From Liolophura sinensis (Eukaryota > Mollusca > Polyplacophora > Chitonida > Chitonidae), in the NCBI RefSeq assembly GCF_032854445.1, contig NC_088295.1:45493385-45557384 (forward strand): a DNA stretch of 64,000 nt, read 5' to 3'. Both the position numbers and the translations under genes were made by a program. Positions 37,027-50,310 of this stretch are shown one piece after another; position 1 is the stretch's first letter, and the number at the start of each line of letters is the position of its first letter. The notes under the pieces were generated by a model, which did no database searches, had not been told where the DNA came from, and saw nothing but the letters and a program-made list of their open reading frames with translations.

Positions 37027-38562
37027 AATGGGGAATATATAATTCCGAAATAGCGATTGGACTTGAGTAGTACGTTTTTTGGAGTTTCTGTTTGTGTATC
37101 ATGTAATGTAAGCTACAAAAATTTGCATATAGGCCTAGGTCTTCGCCATGAAATCTGCAAAGAATCCGGTAACACCAGCTTGTTTCTGAAAAGCCTTGGG
37201 TAGACCAATAACCTCGCTGACGCTACTAAAGATCTCTTCTGTTACTCAGGATTGTGTAATATTAACAGTAAAAAACATAAACCGAGATGACAAATGTTTT
37301 GTTAGCGAAGCATCGCCATCCCTCGAGTGTGTATCTAACGTGTGACAGATGTATAATGTCCGTCATTGAGTACAGCATGCTCTTATTAAAACCATCAATA
37401 TATTACCCGTCAATAATTGTGTTACAAAACCCTGTAACTCCTAAGATACCAAGCTATAAAACAAGTCCCAGATATCGTTAGTAAAAAAAAATATATATAT
37501 ATAAAAAAAATGCAATCAACAAGAAGGAAGTAATCCTTACCCATAAAATAATCTTATGCATGATTTGGGGTTTGGCTTAATTCATTTTTTCTTTCCTGTA
37601 AAACACTTCACCTTTAAATTTTTTTCCGATTTCCATAAAGATGTAAAGCTTGCCTCATTTTCATCTGTTGAAATGATACTGCTTCAGCGGCTTAAGCCTC
37701 AAATGTATCATGTTTTGCGATACTGGGGATTGCATTGAGAACTGCAGGCAAGCAATAAGACGGCCCCAGGCTTCTTTATTCTTTGATTAAACAAGACATA
37801 GGACGGTTTTGTCTCGGGACGATACAGTCATGAGGATATTTGCTTAATATTTGTTTCGTAGATTTATAACATATTTTTTTTTTAAATAAGGAAAAGCGTT
37901 GAGACATCTGGGTGGGTATGAATCACAGTGCACAAGCTGTATTGACAGAGATCAATACGGACAAAGAAGATAGGACATCGTCGCACGGAGGATCATGCGT
38001 GTTATTGGATATATTCCTCTAAAAGCTTTTTATTTGATGGCCAGTGTTTTTCGTGTTTAACCAAATTGAGAGGTTTCAGTTTCGCTTAGGTATTTGTCCT
38101 GATGGCAGGTTTGTGATCTTAGTCCTAGCCTCAGGTTCCTCTCCACGCTGGGTAATAACCAGTACCGGGTCAGAACGATGATCATCGTGATATCTCAATA
38201 GAATCTTTACATTTGTTGGCTTTCGCGTCCTGTTTGAAGAAGGTTTATATAAGAGGAGAAAGGAATACAATGACATAACCCAGTGTTTGATATTACATGA
38301 AGTCCGGAATTTGTGCAAGCGGAGGCAAAGGATTCATTGTTGCCAGCTTGGCCCTTTTAAACTGAAGATGAAACAAATTGGACAGCTGACATGCCTCCTT
38401 ACAGCATTCGACTCTTCATCAAAGCGAATCATCAAAGACACTACAGCCTGGTGAAATCCCATTTAACGTAGAGAAATATTTCGATCTATACCAGTGTTTA
38501 ATGTACTCTTTCCATTATGACGCAGAGAACCTTAGTGCAAAATGAATCAAACAAAAAGCAGT
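37027..38562 (+). other. Intergenic DNA
   Basis: No gene recognised. A short A/AT simple repeat is near 37483-37510. Confidence 0.45.
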
Positions 38563-38940
38563 TTTTTGGTCACCTATTGGCGTATCTGTCGCCATTGATA
38601 GTTTCTGGTCGCACAGAGGCGTTTCGTCGACAGTGATGGTTGCTAGTGACACATATGCGTTCGTTTATTTATTTATTTACTTGATTGGTGTTTTACACCG
38701 TACTTAAGAATATCAGATGCGTTCGTGTGGATATTGATGGTTTGTCACCACACTTAAGCGTTTCTGTCGATATTGATAGTTTGTGGTCACACATGGGCAT
38801 GATTGCCTACAATGGTGGTTTCTGGTCACATATAGGCGTACCCATCGACAGTGATGGTTTCTGGTCACGTATAGGCGTACCTGTCGACAATGAGGTTTTC
38901 TGGTCATATACAGACGTTTCTTCTCACAATAGGTTTATCT
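38563..38940 (+). repeat. Minisatellite, period 39 bp, split by a SINE remnant
   Basis: About nine imperfect units with a ggtttctggtcacatatagg core; the last three are exactly 39 bases apart (tctggtc at 38821, 38860, 38899). The period is a multiple of three, so open frames appear on both strands (38685-38957 plus, 38713-38907 minus). The upstream units contain stops, so coding is unlikely. Confidence 0.88.
38665..38716 (-). mobile_element. Extremely 5'-truncated SINE family 1 copy (52 bp) with target-site duplication
   Basis: Only a TTTA tail and about 30 bases of the SINE 3' end (cttgattggtgttttacacc) remain. A perfect 10-bp duplication atgcgttcgt lies at 38655-38664 and 38717-38726. It interrupts a 39-bp minisatellite. 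Confidence 0.85.
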
Positions 38941-39728
38941 GTGTACAATATTTTTGAGCATAGCTTGCTCTCACTCGGTTTTATGTACCTTTAATACATA
39001 ACTAACTTAATACGAACAGATCCATGATTTACGTTAAAATGCACCGTCGGGAAAAGAAACACGTCGAATTGAGTAGGAATCGTGACAAGTTCATCGACCC
39101 TCTGTATTTTGTATGACTTTTATATCATGGACACAAACACCTCTTTGTGTCCTATCTCTTGGTAAAAACAATTTTCCTCGCCATAGATGGGTCATCCATA
39201 TATATTGTTGAGATGAAACATACAACAGCGTTTAAACAGATAACCATTTTGGATGGCTTTGTATTAAATTCACTTGACTGCTGCGTGTGGGATTTCTGGA
39301 TAAGATATTGTTGGCAGCTACAACACTGGGAGTTTTGCTGGACGAGCAGAAGATGTCCCTTCACAGACACGGTGATGCTGACGCGCCAATTTGCCCAAAG
39401 CAAAATGAAGACCTCCAGCCGCCCAGAGTACTTTACATTAATCTTTTCATGACTTTGTGGTGTGAAATAAGCCTATCCTTCACGCGATTTGTCCAACAAC
39501 TATATGCATGCACTGACCGGGGGACAGCATCGTGATTTTACGATTTTCGTCGCCGTATATTCATGCCGCATTATATATACGTCGCATTCGACTTATACTA
39601 TAATCCATCGACCTTTGGAAAGTTATTGGAGAACTTTTCAAAGTGTGACGTACATATATATGCATACCGTACCGGTTTAATGCAAGTCGTGGTACTAGTA
39701 TATTACTACAGAAGGTCTGTAGGTACAT
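38941..39728 (+). other. Intergenic DNA
   Basis: Overlapping open frames on both strands at 39147-39535 but no recognisable domain, splice context or repeat. Confidence 0.4.
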
Positions 39729-39990
39729 TTATTTCTTTATTTGATTGGTGTTTCACGCCGTACTCAAGAATATTTCACTCATACGACGGCGACCAGCATT
39801 ATAGTGGGAAAAAACCGGGCACAGCCCGGGGGAAACCCACGACCATCCGCAGATTGCTGCAGGATCTTCCCATGTACGGCCGGAGAGGAAACCAGCATGA
39901 GCTGGACTTGAACTCACAGCGACCGCATTAGTGAGAGGCTCCTCGGTCATTACGCTGCACTAGCGCGCTAACCAACTGAGCCAACCCCGC
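39729..39990 (-). mobile_element. tRNA-SINE family 1, nearly full length
   Basis: Complete core with a slightly damaged head (gagccaaccccg instead of gagccacggaggcccc). Flanks tctgtaggtacat (39716-39728) and tctgttggtacat (39991-40003) are a 13-bp target duplication with one mismatch. Confidence 0.92.
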
Positions 39991-40003
39991 TCTGTTGGTA
40001 CAT

Positions 40004-41910
40004 ATCAGTATGTATACACATATGAAATCGTATCTACTTATGCGCTGTACGCTATATGGTCAATACAGGCCAAGCCATTACGAAGTTAAAAGAGCCTAAC
40101 TTTTACTTCTAAAGAACGTGTTGACCTTTGGGTCGAAAAATGTTCTGAGATATCTGGTGTTAGGTATATTGAAGAATATCACGCAGATACTTCCTAAATA
40201 TCCGGATCAGGGTTTAAGTTCAGTCCTAGGCCATTGGGGATGTCAGTAGCTGACAGGTCTCTTAGACCAACCCTCTCCATCAATGCCAAAGATATAATGA
40301 AGAAACGTCGAGTAAGCGATGGGGTGTCCTGCGATATTCGATAGGAAACCAGATTCTGCACATACACTGCACAGCACAGCTAAAACCTTGATCGCATAGG
40401 AAGACGAAAATCTTTTTTTTTTCTTTTGCGAAGAAGTGTCACATAGGCTCTATCTTGACCAACTCCCTTAATTAACCTTACATGGTTACGGATTTCGAAG
40501 GCAAATCTCCAGAAAAACGCAATTAATATTGGCTTTTGGGCAGTCGACGATAAGCGGACTTGGGAGATGCAGTACAAGTTCTGTGGGAGGCTCGCTGATC
40601 AATGGCCGACTAAAACACCAAGCTAAATCATAGGCATCCGACAAGTGACATGCCGCGCTGATGTGTCCTACAGGTTGGGATTTGGTCCAGTCCAAGATAA
40701 GACAAGGCGAGTGGAGTGGTCTACAATCCTCAACCGTGATTTATCCGAATTTAATCGACTCTGAGAAAAACCAGCAGACAGAAATAAAAGATCGCCCCGA
40801 TCCACTTCGCGTAGCTCTAATAACTCCGCGTAGATAAATAGTGCCGGGTGTTTATATACACCGATCGGACTTCCATCGGCCGGATATTAGATAATCAATC
40901 AAATTGGCAAAATGAACGGCAAAGAAACAGGAGATAAGTCGATGGAAAATTGGTATTGTGCTCAATGTTGTTTAAGTTGCCTCAGTGCTATGCGCGACAA
41001 ACAAAGCTTCTCACCTTTTTTCACAAAATACCCAAACATTTGCATGTCTTCTAAAGCGATTACACTTTTCCAATATGTTGATTTCTCTCAACATGAACAA
41101 GGCCATATACACTTTTTACTAGTCCTTTCCTGCGATCAGCATGCCAGTTGAGGCGCTAAGCTTTACAGCTAGTTTTATCCCATGTTTATTAATACACCAG
41201 ATAGTTTCCAATGCAGAACAATAAAAAAAGTTCCATTAAGAATAACAGATGAAAAAAGTGAAGAAGATTACCCTGAAAACGTCATAGGCCTTTACATTTT
41301 TTATCATCAGTAGAGTTTATACGGCGTGATAATGCTCCTGCATACGCAAATGTAATAAATCAGATTATCGATAACAAATACAGATCAAGAAACAACGTAC
41401 AGTAATGTCTTGAAGACATTTTTTCTCACAGTATTAGATGTCTGTGACGAAAAGCAAGATGTCGTAAATCACCCCTTTCTTTGATGCAATCAAGCGAGTT
41501 TTCCTGAAGGGCTAAAACTATTTAGCTACTGATGGTTTATTCAAATCTTTAACAGGCAATATAAAATTCACTTTTATGTATATAGTACAAGTTTTATTTA
41601 GAAGTCTGGAAGCACTGATTACCCCCCCCCCCCTTTATGAGGCTAAATAGACAACACTGACTACTTCTTAGATATTCAATGAGGCAATTCGCTATTTTTT
41701 ACAACACTACTTGTCCCCTGTTTTAGGAGTACAGTTACAGAGTTCTCATATTTTTGCGCGGCTATATAAATTAACGAATGCATCGCGCACTAGTTTGTTG
41801 AGCGTGAGCCTTTTTCACGTTTGATGGGCCCTTCTCAAAAGTGTTTTACCGACGTGAGTGAGCACCAGAATGGCTTAGAATACAGGATAAAATGTCCATA
41901 TGTCCAGTCC
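40004..41910 (+). other. Intergenic DNA
   Basis: No gene or repeat recognised, apart from a 12-base C run at 41622-41633. Confidence 0.45.
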
Positions 41911-41921
41911 CATTAGATTTG

Positions 41922-42180
41922 TTTATTTATTTATTTGATTGGTGTTTTACGCCGTACTCAAGAATATTTCATTTATACGACGGCGGCCAGCATTATGGTG
42001 GGTGGAAACCTGGCAGAGCCCGGAGGAAACCCACGACCATCCGCAGGTTGCTGGAAAACCTTCCCACTTACGGCCAGAGAGGAGGCCAGCATGAGCTGGA
42101 CTTGAACTCACAGCGACCGCATTGGTGAGAGGCTCCTGGGTCATTACGCTGCGCTAGCGCGACTGAGCCACGGAGGCCCC
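41922..42180 (-). mobile_element. tRNA-SINE family 1, full length with target-site duplication
   Basis: TTTA tail, full core and head, with a small deletion near the A-box region (gcgctagcgcgactgagcca). A perfect duplication cattagatttg flanks it at 41911-41921 and 42181-42191. Confidence 0.93.
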
Positions 42181-43198
42181 CATTAGATTTGAATCCGATA
42201 ATATATGTGCTTGATTGCGTCACTTGTTTTTTTTTTTTCCTCTTTTTTCACTCGCAGTTTGTGCATGAGAATCTAAATGCGAATTTTAAGACATTCTGTA
42301 AAACAGGGACACAAATGATAATCGTAAAAGCAGGCTGAATCATGTGCAGTTATATAGCATACAATCTTAATTTGATTACAAGCGCAGATAATATCTTTTC
42401 CCAAAGAATTTTCTTATTATACCAGTGTTTCATCTCGACGGTCGATCTTTTGCAAAATGCAGACGCTCATGGCTGTGACAAAAGGGAACATGTCCGGATG
42501 GACGGTTACAAGAGAAGCAGCTTCCTGTGGACGGTCGCCACTGTAGAATGACTTTATTCAGAAGGCTAGTTTGTCTCAAGACAACATCACGATAAGCACA
42601 ATACCGTACAAGACGTCAAGGCGGGACTGTCCAAGTTTTCTTGCCCCAAGGCTTAGCCCTGCCCTCTGGCGGAGATCGCCTTACACCCGGATGTCACGAT
42701 CCTGAACGTGTTCCCGGACCAGGGACGTGATCTCGGCACCAGCCCGAGACTTTGATTTCTGCACCAAGAGGAAGTCAGATTTTGACCGAACACGGTGATG
42801 TTAAGAATTAATTAATCTGCTCAGATGCTGGATCCATGATCATTTACTTTCATCAGCTAAACAGGGTATTTGGAACTGGGAATGGCTCTCTGAACTGAGC
42901 TGTTTCCTTCGGAGTAATCCAATTTATCGCGATGTTTTTCTTCCTTCAATTACCACATCCTTCTTATATGGAAGGGCACAGATCTATACAGTCTACAAAG
43001 TCCACACACCCAAAAAAACAAAACCAAAAAAAAACAACAAACTAAATCTTACACATGAAGATTACACATAAACAAGAATTTCAAGGCCGTATACCCCCTG
43101 AACTCATGCACTAGCATCGCACAACCTTCTCTTTGTGCTTACACATCATCTGCATATAAACTGGCAATTGCTGAAGGAGACCGTGGCAATAGTTTAAT

Positions 43199-43217
43199 GT
43201 GTGTGTGTGTGTGTGTG
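43199..43217 (+). repeat. (GT)n microsatellite
   Basis: An uninterrupted GT run of about nine and a half units. Confidence 0.9.
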
Positions 43218-44810
43218 GTCACATGAACGTTTATACAAAATAACACCTGTAAACGGTTTATTTATGTTTACTGAATTGTTTTCCCACGCCTTTCAGGTTG
43301 TAGATGATACATATTGTACATGACCTGCTGTCCGCGTTAGGAAACCATTCCAAGGGTTGTTATTAAGACAAAATGATATTCCAAGGCTTAATTATATGTA
43401 TAACGAATCGCTCCGGTTTCCAAAGAGCTTAGTATATATTTACATATCCCCGTTCTACATTATCTAGTTCAGACCTAATACGGCTAAAAATACCACAGGA
43501 GAAAGTTATCTGTTACAGTGACATTTCTTATTTTTTAGGCAATAGATTCAATCTTGTTGAATAGAGTGGATAGAAAAATAATCACTTTTCTGTGGAACCA
43601 ATGGTATTCAATGAAGACAGTGCAAAAAGCTTGAAAGCACACATCAGAGTAAACTCTTTTCGCTGTTAGTGACTGTCTTTTTACCATCATTGACAAAGCT
43701 TGATGAACTTGAGTTTAGTATGTGCCACAAATACCGAGGCTGACATGAGAAATGGAAGCGTATATAACGCAGCTGAAAATCAGGTTATTACTGATGGCCC
43801 ATCTACAAATCAGCGATACACTGAGATCATCTCATGCTGCTATGGTCAATACGTTCATGTGTGGCAAGTATCCAAGTCAAAGACTGTGAGAATTGCGTGC
43901 GTGACCAGTTCCAGCTACTTCCACATTTCCCGTATATTTTTCAGAGAATATATAATTATATTAATTTTGGCGAAATTAAACGGTATTTGTTTAACTCTGT
44001 TCGCGGAAGATTCCTTAATATTTGGTAACGCAATTATCAAGCAAAAGAATCGCTTGTGAGGTATTGACGGCGACTTAATAATATCTTATGGACATTATTT
44101 TAATCTCAGTCCAACGCCCAACAAAACCCACCTAAACGCAATTACCATAATGGCGTGCCAAACTTTCTGGCCTGTTATTGGCAGCAGATTCTCTTCCATC
44201 TGAACAACCCGTCCAACCATCGATGGTGTTGTACTCGACTTAGCCAGGCCAGGAATTAAGGCTAGTAAATACTCAGATGTTCATTAGGGCTGGTTGATTA
44301 ATTTCCACACGCTTTGACTTTCTACCGCCGACATACTATTAAACACCGCCGTCGCATAGTTAGAAAACAACAACTTTGAGATTGCAGTCGAAAGTCGGTG
44401 CCAAATCAAACCGTGTTAAGCTGACAAAAAAGCACGAACTCTTTGAAACTTACCAAATGAGATAAAAGTTGGGTAAGCCTTTTTAAACAGGCCTGGCTTT
44501 TCGAATAATGGAATGACTGGAATTACATTATTAACACTGGCTTGTTAATCACAAATGATTTTATTTAATGTAATTATTGAAATGTGGCGTAATATAGAAA
44601 TTAGTAACATTATTAAAACAGAAACTTTCGTGGCGTTAGCCTGCTTTTTACAGCGCAGAGAACTAAACATCCACGATAACATTACATGTATCAAACTATA
44701 GTATCAAAATCCCAGCATCAATGTTTTAACACAACCTTGACTTCTTGTCGTCATATGACTGAAAACTTTTCAAGTATGACGTAAAACACAAAGCATACAC
44801 ACCTATATAC

Positions 44811-44893
44811 GTATTTGATTGTTGTTTAATGGTATACTTAAGAAGTTTTTACTTACGCGATGCAGTCAATGTTAGGGGTGAATGGAGGAAAGC
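44811..44893 (-). mobile_element. Degraded SINE family 1 fragment
   Basis: Resembles the 3' end and distal core with many changes (tatttgattgttgtttaatg, acttaagaagtttttactta, gtgaatggaggaaa). Confidence 0.5.
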
Positions 44894-46297
44894 ATCAACA
44901 CTTTTTCACGTGTGACATATGTCAGATTGGTGGAAAGCAGGAGGACTCGTTCATCTTCATGCAAGACCACACAAGGGAGCACTGTCGAACGCCTATTGCC
45001 ACCAAGGTCCTGAGATAAATGGAAGCAGGGGAATCCAGAAAATTCTCAGCATGTCCAAAAATCGGATTGAGCTCTAGTCCTAACTCGCGTCCTAACGACA
45101 TATCCAAGCACCTTTACGACTTCGTCATTTTGAGTATAAAAGGTAACAATTCTGTCAAAACACCTACACCGAAACTTCGTTTCTACAGTACATAAGTTTA
45201 TATCCATTTATTAACAAATCTTATTCTGATGCTGCATGAGACAAATTGTTTTATGTAGTAGCAGCTATAGTGTCTTTTACCCAAGTCCTTGGCTTCTGCT
45301 TTACAAAAGAGTCAATTCATTGGCTTCTGCTTACAACAGAGTCAATTCACGCATCACAGAAAACGAGGTAATAGTTTTACCATGTTTACGCTGGCAATTA
45401 AAATCATGAAATATACAAGGTTTTAGATATCGCCTTGAGTCTGCTTGAATAATGTCGAGAAATTATTATAAAAATGTGGAAATGATATTAATTTTGTATT
45501 TTTTGGAGTACTTTCTCATGTCACACAACCTAAACAGTCAGCAAAACTAACAAGAAACAGATATCGGTAACTGGAATACAAATCTGACACAGACGATCAA
45601 TCTTTGGCCAAGTACAACTACGAGTAGTAACGACTCTGGAAAGAGAATTGTATTGGTAAAGCTTGGAAAGCTGTACATTCTTCGGCAAGAAGTTTCCAGC
45701 ATTTATGTGTGCCAACCTACGCCTCAAGGTCTAAGCAGCTTGCTTGTTATCAGCAGATTACCATGACGAATGTTATTGTTGGCATTCGCAAAACACACCC
45801 TAACGTAACAATGACACTGTTTAACAAAATCGCTAATGGAAATAGTTTGTTTCCTCTGGTTACAGAAGACCCTTTACATAAACGTTTGTCTATCGACGTT
45901 TCCGGGACAACCATTCACGCATAGCTGAGATACCTAACATAAACCGACGGGGTGTCTGTCCGTCAGCACGATGGGAATCCATCATTGCGTGCAGTTTTCA
46001 AACTGGGTTAGAACGACAGTAAGTTGGCAACGAGCGGATGTGCACATGGTTTTAGTAGTCCTATACACGCCTGAAAGAGCCGTGGAGTTAGGAATCGTTG
46101 ATAACTGTTGCTTGCATGTAAATGAACACTCAAACTGAATGATTTAAGGCGTAAGAATCAGACAACATCTACCAATCACATCGACGAGGTATTATTAAAA
46201 TATGCCAAAGGCTATTTACATGGAAATACCAGTTGAATATTTTTCCGTGAGCAGTGACAACTAGGGTCAAAGCTGAACTGGCTATTATTTATTTATT

Positions 46298-46395
46298 GGT
46301 CGTGGATTTCTGTCAGGTTCTGCTCGGTTCCCTTTTCCCAGCATTGCCGATCGCCATCTTATAAGTGAAATATTCTTGAGTACGGCAAAAAAAAA
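46298..46395 (+). mobile_element. SINE family 1 fragment, sense orientation
   Basis: Plus-strand 3' part: ggtcgtggatttc, cagcattgccgatcgcc, cttataagtgaaatattctt, gagtacggc, then an A tail of nine bases. Confidence 0.78.
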
Positions 46396-47939
46396 TTTAT
46401 ACATATTTCACAAATGGAACCAGTATGACTATTTCCAGTTTGGCGGAACACCTGTCCTAAAGAAGAAAGCGTGTTTTTCTTTCTTTCTTTTTTTTCCTTT
46501 CAAGAACGTTTTTCCATTAACAGCAGTCAAGAAAACTAGCAAGGATTAATAATGTCAAAAAGTACTAGCGGATTAGTCACCAGGAGACAACAGCGAGGGT
46601 AATACACGGATCACTTGTGGAATCTCAATGAGGTGGGCAGTAGAGGCGGCCGCTCGGGCGGTCGATGGACTTTGATCTGTTTAAAGCGTTCCTAGGTCTT
46701 GGAAGTCACTAGTTTTTATTAGATATCGGACATCTCTGCAAATATGTCAGAAATCGATGACCGACAAATATTATCTCAGGTAATTAAAACCAAATACAAT
46801 CAGAGAGAGTCGGCTTGCTCAGCTGTTGCATCCCTGGGATTGGCGTATCCCTGTTGATCTTTGAGACCAACCTCCTCCCACCTTGTCAAACACTGGTCTT
46901 GTCTTAACCGTGTAGACCCTACCGTGTCCTCTGCCCACAGTGACAACTGCTTCTTTCGCATCAGTCAGAATTGGATCTTGGGAGTGGGTTTCGCTCTGCC
47001 ATAATGAATATAACTACTGGCAAAAAAATGAAATTCTAGAATTTTTTAAAAAATCTTAAGTATTCCATATTTCTGTGTCTGAATGCAGGAGCTGTCAAAA
47101 TACCCTAAATGCACTCAAAACATCCTCCAAGCTACATGTGTGTCCATCCAAATTAGTTAAAATACCGATGACATAAAATGGCGTTTTGTTATTAGTCAGA
47201 CACTGGGTTATTCAATTAAAGCTTTGTGAAGCAACAAGGAAGTGAGTATAATTGGGTGATGAATTTTGAAGGTTTGCTGCTTTAATATTACCTGTGTATC
47301 TGAATGGTGCGCGGTGCGGTAAAGATCGAAAGAGGAATTAAGACTACACTTATTTTCCCATTAACAAATGTTCATCGTATTTACCTTGATAACTTGAGAG
47401 AGGACGGTGGTTAATTCCTCGTGTGAGGAGCATGGCAAAAGTCTATCTTGTGAACGAACAATTGAATGCATGTTACGAGACTACAAAGTGAATTTTTTCC
47501 TCTGTGAAAAAAGACGTAAACATGAGAATGTTTACCCCTATGGTTCATTACTGTAATGTTTGGTGTTCTCGGTGTCGTAGAGGTGGTCACGTCAGTTGGT
47601 AGTGCACTTAGGTCATTCGTGTACAAATCTGGGAGCGTTGATGAATCTACCAATGCCCTGTGCAAGGACGTTTTTAAAACACGAACCCACCGTTTTCAGG
47701 AAAGCATTAGAAAACGGCCATATAATAAAAATTTCAAATGCATGGCGAAAGGATAAACTTTAGATCAAAAGGAGCCAACAACTGTGTTGTTGTGTAGAGG
47801 AAACTGTTATTACTGTCAAGGCTGAAAGAAACCGTTAGTAAAAAGAATATCATGGATAAATACGAAAAAGGGGAGAGCAAATACACTGAACATGTATTAG
47901 GAGAAAACGCATACTGTATGCAAATACACAAATGTCCAA

Positions 47940-48031
47940 TTTCCTCTACCCAAATAAACTGGTCGCCATCGTAAAATTGAAAAAGTCTTGAATGTGAACT
48001 TATACAACAATCAAATAAGGAAATAAATAAC
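47940..48031 (+). mobile_element. Degraded SINE family 1 fragment, sense orientation
   Basis: The complement shows a TTTA-type tail, ttgattgttgtataagttca, ttcaagactttttcaat, acgatggcgaccagttta and gggtagagg, which follow the order of the SINE core. An open frame on the minus strand here (47734-48051) is therefore partly repeat-derived. Confidence 0.55.
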
Positions 48032-49149
48032 GTACACAACGAACTGAACACACGTTGGATTGCTCACCCAGTGATATCTTTAGTTTAATGACCTAATGCT
48101 ATGTATATGCTGGGATAATTTAATGTTTAGCTTCCAGTGCCCTTAATTATTGAACCGTCAACTCTTAATCTCTACATCGCGTTTCTGCTCTGCACTCTAC
48201 AACTAAACACAACATTTCCAATTAGTTTTACCCATCTTGTGAGGAATCACTTTCGGAACCGCAGCGATTCCATTCCGAAGTTTCAACACTTGTCGCGCTG
48301 TTTAACTATGCAAATGACCTCTTCAACAGCTGAAAACAGCGAGGAAATAAATGCAGGTTCGTATGCGTTATCGAATCTTTTCTGCATTTGCTTTACATGT
48401 CGGCCAACTCATTAATTCCAGCAATAACCGGACGTTTCGCAAGTTATGACAAATTTGAGCATTCCAACGGGCCATACTACTCGGAATTTTTTTCGTTTGC
48501 CAAAGACCGCTGATTTGCAATTGGTCGCCGGGTGCAGGAAGGCAATTTGTGGTCTGTTTGCGCTTCCGTAATAATGCCTGGGCGAGTAATCCGCCAACAG
48601 CGTTGAGTGATCGCGTCTCTTCTGCTCTGCAATCTTTTGTCTCAGTGACTAATACGCCATGAATTAAAACATGTTCCTTAACGTGCCGTGAACAGCTTGT
48701 TGTTTGCTTAACCATTACCACCACACAAGGGCTTTGTCTCTCCAGTCTGAGTCCAGATAATGAGGGCCAGGTCCGAGTCAGACCGCCCGTGACCCCTACA
48801 ATGGACGACCAGTTACTCTCGGTTATTAGTTAAGAATTATCAGAGTATTTGCCACAAATATTGATATATGAAATAATGAAGTCATCTCTCCTTAAGCAAA
48901 CAATGGCGGACGAAATGTTGATAAACATATGAATGTTTCTCGTTCCGGCATTCCGATGTGACGAGTTCGGCTAATGATACCAGGACATTTGAACTGCTTT
49001 GTAGTTGCCGGATTGTGTAACCAGTGTATAGACGTTGACAGATAGCCACGCAATCAACATGCACATACATTGTTCTCGTTACAAGATCGAAATTAATAAA
49101 AGAATACAATGAATAGAATGTTAATGGTACCATTATAGACGTCAATTAT

Positions 49150-49167
49150 CCCCCCCCCCCCCCCCCC
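49150..49167 (+). repeat. Homopolymer C run
   Basis: Eighteen consecutive C residues. Length is likely to vary and is prone to sequencing error. Confidence 0.9.
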
Positions 49168-50253
49168 GATGAGAAAGACTGCCGGATTCCATTTGTATTG
49201 AAACTTGGACACAAGTTAATTAAAATCCAATTAAGCGGAAAGATTTAATATCGACGGTCTGTCGTCAGCTGGTTATCAATTATAAGCTTTGAGCGAAACT
49301 CAGTCCTGTCAACAGCTCGTCATTCCAGTACTAAACAGGGGATATCTTAGCATTGAAAAGGTCACCCAATAGCTATAATTTAAAACTGTCATTTTGGCGT
49401 TACGATAAAAATCAGGCAAGCTGTACAAGAAATTTTGCCAAACATAGCTCTATAAAATAGATGGCGAATCCATACATAATCGATAATAGTCATAATCAGT
49501 TTTCGAGCACAAGGTGTATACTTGTTTCTATAAAGGCGGTATCAACTGCACCGTGCATGATTGCTTATACATATTTGAAAAATCTATAAGCCGATGCGAA
49601 TGGTGAGAAACAAGATCATCTTCATCACAGGAAATGAGCCAGGCAATCTTTTTTCTTTATTTCATTGTAGTTCACCAAGTTATATGTCCTTTTACATTAG
49701 TAGAAGACGTGGTGTAGATTCAACAGTGGAAGATCCTGAGAAAAGAACAAAAGAATATCAAAATATATACCTGATACACATACTGATACAAAGTGCACCA
49801 TGAATCCATAAGCCCCAAGCACTGGTCATACTTCCAGGACATTTGACAGTTAATTTCTTTGCTACTTGATGGAATTGTGTTCCTGCAAAGTTTAAATGTC
49901 TGTCAGTCACAGTTTTCTGTCTGCACCCAATCGACAGGCTCAAAAAAAATCCTAGCGCCACCCATATTCATATTTTGTCGCAGAAAATTTTGAAAGTTTA
50001 GGTTCTCACATGTTTCTTATTACTTTGATATATGCATATTAACTGATTGGAAACCTTGGAGCAATAAAGTAGCGAATTAAAAATCAGGCCCTGATAGCTC
50101 GGCTACAACGTTATCTCTTGAGGTTTAACAGGTACTTAATAAGGTGGGGTTTGTTTGTGCGCGCTATATAGTATTTGTAGTGCAATCATGTACACTGTCT
50201 GCAAAGGTGAGTGCATAAGCTGATACGTTGATAGCAAGCTTGTATTGCATTTT

Positions 50254-50310
50254 ACCGCCGTCGTATAAGTGAAACATCTTTGACGACGGCGTAAAACACC
50301 ATTCAAATAA
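50254..50310 (+). mobile_element. Short SINE family 1 3'-end fragment, sense orientation
   Basis: ccgccgtcgtataagtgaaa, catctt, gacgacggcgtaaaacacca, then attcaaataa. It is the last 55 bases of the family. Confidence 0.72.

Larger units (their letters stand above)
42192..46297 (+). other. Intergenic DNA
   Basis: Includes a comparatively GC- and CpG-rich block at about 42600-42790, a (GT)n microsatellite at 43199-43217, and a degraded SINE at 44811-44893. The 119-codon open frame at 43700-44059 has no recognisable domain. Confidence 0.45.
46396..50253 (+). other. Intergenic DNA with possible regulatory blocks
   Basis: No gene recognised. A T/C-rich tract lies near 46475-46500, a SINE fragment at 47940-48031, a balanced-composition block with octamer and E-box motifs at 48130-48830, and an 18-base C run at 49150-49167. 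Confidence 0.4.

Noticed and set aside
38685-38957. Repeat protein with 13-residue units
   Set aside because: It arises from a 39-bp minisatellite; upstream units carry stops and the antisense strand is also open.
43700-44059. 119-codon open frame
   Set aside because: No recognisable domain, no splice or promoter signals, isolated in the gene desert.
47734-48051. 105-codon minus-strand open frame
   Set aside because: Its first third is a degraded SINE and the rest has no domain.
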